From Reyranella sp. (GTDB taxonomy: Bacteria > Pseudomonadota > Alphaproteobacteria > Reyranellales > Reyranellaceae), in contig JAUXRT010000545.1 of the NCBI GenBank assembly GCA_030681635.1, forward strand, positions 1 through 7,617: a stretch of DNA of 7,617 bases, given 5' to 3'. Positions 6,051 to 7,617 of this stretch are shown here, piece by piece (within the stretch, counting starts at the first letter, position 1; every line of letters begins with the position of its first letter). A program made the translations under genes and the position numbers. The notes under the pieces are model-generated. The model searched no databases and was not told where the DNA came from. It was given only the letters and a program-made list of their open reading frames with translations.

Positions 6051-7617
6051 ATGCCCGCTTGCGGTCGTACTTGGATTGCTTGCCCGTGCCGTAGAGCTTC
6101 AGCGCCCCCTCCGGTCCGGTGGCATTGGGTCGCTGGAAGATCCAGTTTTGCCAGGCCGAGAGCCGCGCGAAGATCTTGGTCTCCATCGTCTCCGGCCCGG
6201 CGAAGCGCAGGTTGGCTTCCATGCCGATCAGCCCGTCGGGCGAGAAGCCGGCGCGTTCCTCGACGGCGAGGCGGACCTCGTCCTCCCAGTCGATATCGTC
6301 GGGCGTGAAGGTGACGAGGCCGGCTTCGTCGGCCGCTTCGGCATCGAGCGCTTCGCCGATCTGTTTGTTGAGTTCGTCGACGTGCTTGGGGTCGGACAGG
6401 AAGCGCGTCGCCAGCCTCGTGAGGCCATTGCCCATGGGGTAGGGGCCAAAATTCATCGCCGTGAGCCCCAGCGTCGCCGCGGGCAGGTTCGATCCTTCTA
6501 CGGTGCCGTCCAGCATGTAGGAGCGGTCGGCCGCCAGCACGATTTCCAGCAAGGTGCCGGTGAAGCAGGAACCCGGCTCGACCAGTGCAATCAGGCTGCG
6601 CGAGCTGACGTCGAGCCGTTTTAGCGTGCGCTTCCAGTAGAGGACGATCTCCTGCACCAGCCAGTCCGACGCGTGGCTGGCGAGCAGCGCGTCGTAGGCC
6701 TCGACCAGGGCGCCATCGCCCTGCGACGTGAGCACCCAGGTGCCGATCTCGGTCTCGTTGAGCCTGAGATGCATCATCGCATCGTCGAGATCGCGCGCCA
6801 GCGCCAACGGCCAGAAGGCGGCACCGGCGGCGTGGATGTCGGCCGGCGGCGCCGAGGCGGGGCCATTGAGGCGCAGCTTGGCCGAGCGGCCCTCGCGGTC
6901 GATCTCGACGGTGAGATGGCCGTAGCGGATCGTGTCGCCGTCGATCGTGCGCTCGACCTGAGGCAGCGCGATGCCCTTGGCGTCCCGGGGCCGCGCCGAC
7001 TTGGCTGCGGTCTCCTCGGCGATCTTCCGGGTCTCGTCCGCGAGCTTGCTGGGCGGGATCAGCCGGTCGACCAGCCGCCATTCCTGCGCCCGCTTGCCGC
7101 GCAGGCCCTCGGCGGTGGTGCAGAAGAAGTCGGCATGGTCGCGCCGCACCAGGCGCTTGTCGACCAGCCGCGTCAGGCCTCCGGTGCCGGGCAGCACGGC
7201 GAGCAGCGGCAACTCAGGTAGCGACACCGCGCTGGAACCGTCGTCGGCCAGCAGGATCTGCTCGCAGGCCAGCGCCAGCTCGTAGCCGCCGCCAGCGGCG
7301 ATGCCGTTGATCGAGCAGATGTAGGTCTGGCCGGAATGCTGGCTGGCATCTTCGATCGCCAGACGTGTCTCGTTGGTGAACTTGCAGAAGTTTACCTTGT
7401 GATCGTGCGTGCTGAGACCCAGCATGTTGATGTTGGCGCCGGAGCAGAAGACGCGATCGCGCTGGCTGCGGATCACCACCGCGCCGATCTCGGGATGCTC
7501 GAAGCGCAGCCGCTGCACGGCATCGGCCAGTTCGATGTCGACGCCGAGGTCGTAGGAATTGAGCTTCAGCTTGTAGCCGGGCTTGAGCCCGCCATCCTCG
7601 CTCACATCCATGGTGAG
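6049..7617 (-). CDS. boxC: Benzoyl-CoA-dihydrodiol lyase (2,3-epoxybenzoyl-CoA dihydrolase) BoxC, N-terminus cut by window edge
   Basis: This cytoplasmic enzyme of the enoyl-CoA hydratase (crotonase) superfamily takes the BoxAB product. It adds two waters and opens the ring, giving 3,4-dehydroadipyl-CoA semialdehyde and formate. 522 codons are visible; the family is about 550-560 residues, so roughly 35 are missing beyond the edge. The ATG at 7611 is probably internal: the frame stays open upstream (L-T before M-D-V-S-E-D-G-G) and BoxC proteins have this segment within the first domain. Numbering from that Met, the first crotonase-like half shows C56-S-G-A-N and I101-N-G-I-A-A-G-G-G-Y-E111, then L131-P-E133-L-P followed by PGTGGLTR. 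E111 and E133, 22 residues apart, sit where enoyl-CoA hydratases carry their two catalytic glutamates. The second half is a divergent crotonase-like repeat ending KLYGTGKQSKYDRKRA. It is the first visible gene of a boxCB operon whose promoter is outside the window. Confidence 0.96.
   Translation of the reverse strand, partial: LTMDVSEDGGLKPGYKLKLNSYDLGVDIELADAVQRLRFEHPEIGAVVIRSQRDRVFCSGANINMLGLSTHDHKVNFCKFTNETRLAIEDASQHSGQTYICSINGIAAGGGYELALACEQILLADDGSSAVSLPELPLLAVLPGTGGLTRLVDKRLVRRDHADFFCTTAEGLRGKRAQEWRLVDRLIPPSKLADETRKIAEETAAKSARPRDAKGIALPQVERTIDGDTIRYGHLTVEIDREGRSAKLRLNGPASAPPADIHAAGAAFWPLALARDLDDAMMHLRLNETEIGTWVLTSQGDGALVEAYDALLASHASDWLVQEIVLYWKRTLKRLDVSSRSLIALVEPGSCFTGTLLEIVLAADRSYMLDGTVEGSNLPAATLGLTAMNFGPYPMGNGLTRLATRFLSDPKHVDELNKQIGEALDAEAADEAGLVTFTPDDIDWEDEVRLAVEERAGFSPDGLIGMEANLRFAGPETMETKIFARLSAWQNWIFQRPNATGPEGALKLYGTGKQSKYDRKRA

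Overview
The window looks like chromosomal DNA from a GC-rich alphaproteobacterium, probably of Rhizobiales or Rhodospirillales type. The evidence is the G/C-ending codon use, a cold-shock protein of the short alphaproteobacterial kind, and an aerobic benzoyl-CoA (box) pathway. No exact genus can be assigned from the sequence alone. There are no rRNA or tRNA genes, CRISPR arrays, insertion sequences or phage genes in view.

Layout. At 1-212 (minus) is the N-terminal part of an unidentified membrane protein that runs off the left edge. At 321-620 (minus) is a small exported protein with a strong ribosome binding site. At 690-1460 (minus) is a 256-residue protein with an HxD motif, possibly an Fe(II)/2-oxoglutarate-type oxygenase; its base composition is clearly less GC-rich than its surroundings. 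A 418-base gene-free, G-rich and hairpin-rich stretch (1461-1878) then leads into a cold-shock gene (1879-2079, plus) that ends in a textbook intrinsic terminator. Convergent to it, and stopping inside the terminator's T-tract, is a seven-helix membrane protein (2138-2836, minus). It resembles the sensor half of a signalling protein without its output domain. Divergent from that is a SulP-family anion transporter with a C-terminal STAS domain (2934-4604, plus).

The right half is a catabolic operon on the minus strand: boxC (6049-7617, N-terminus cut by the window edge) followed by boxB (4621-6039). BoxB, with its reductase BoxA, epoxidises the ring of benzoyl-CoA. BoxC then opens the ring, giving 3,4-dehydroadipyl-CoA semialdehyde and formate. 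boxA, the aldehyde dehydrogenase gene (boxD) and the benzoate-CoA ligase gene are not in the window. boxA is notably absent from the position after boxB, where the convergent SulP gene sits only 16 bases away.

The points most worth checking are: overlapping alternative hairpins in the cold-shock upstream region; a ribosome binding site displayed in the loop of a perfect hairpin before the small exported protein; a promoter placed so that the seven-helix protein's mRNA would be leaderless; a perfect 13-bp tandem duplication at the SulP/boxB convergent stop codons; and the composition island carrying the oxygenase-like gene. No previously undescribed multi-gene system is evident.
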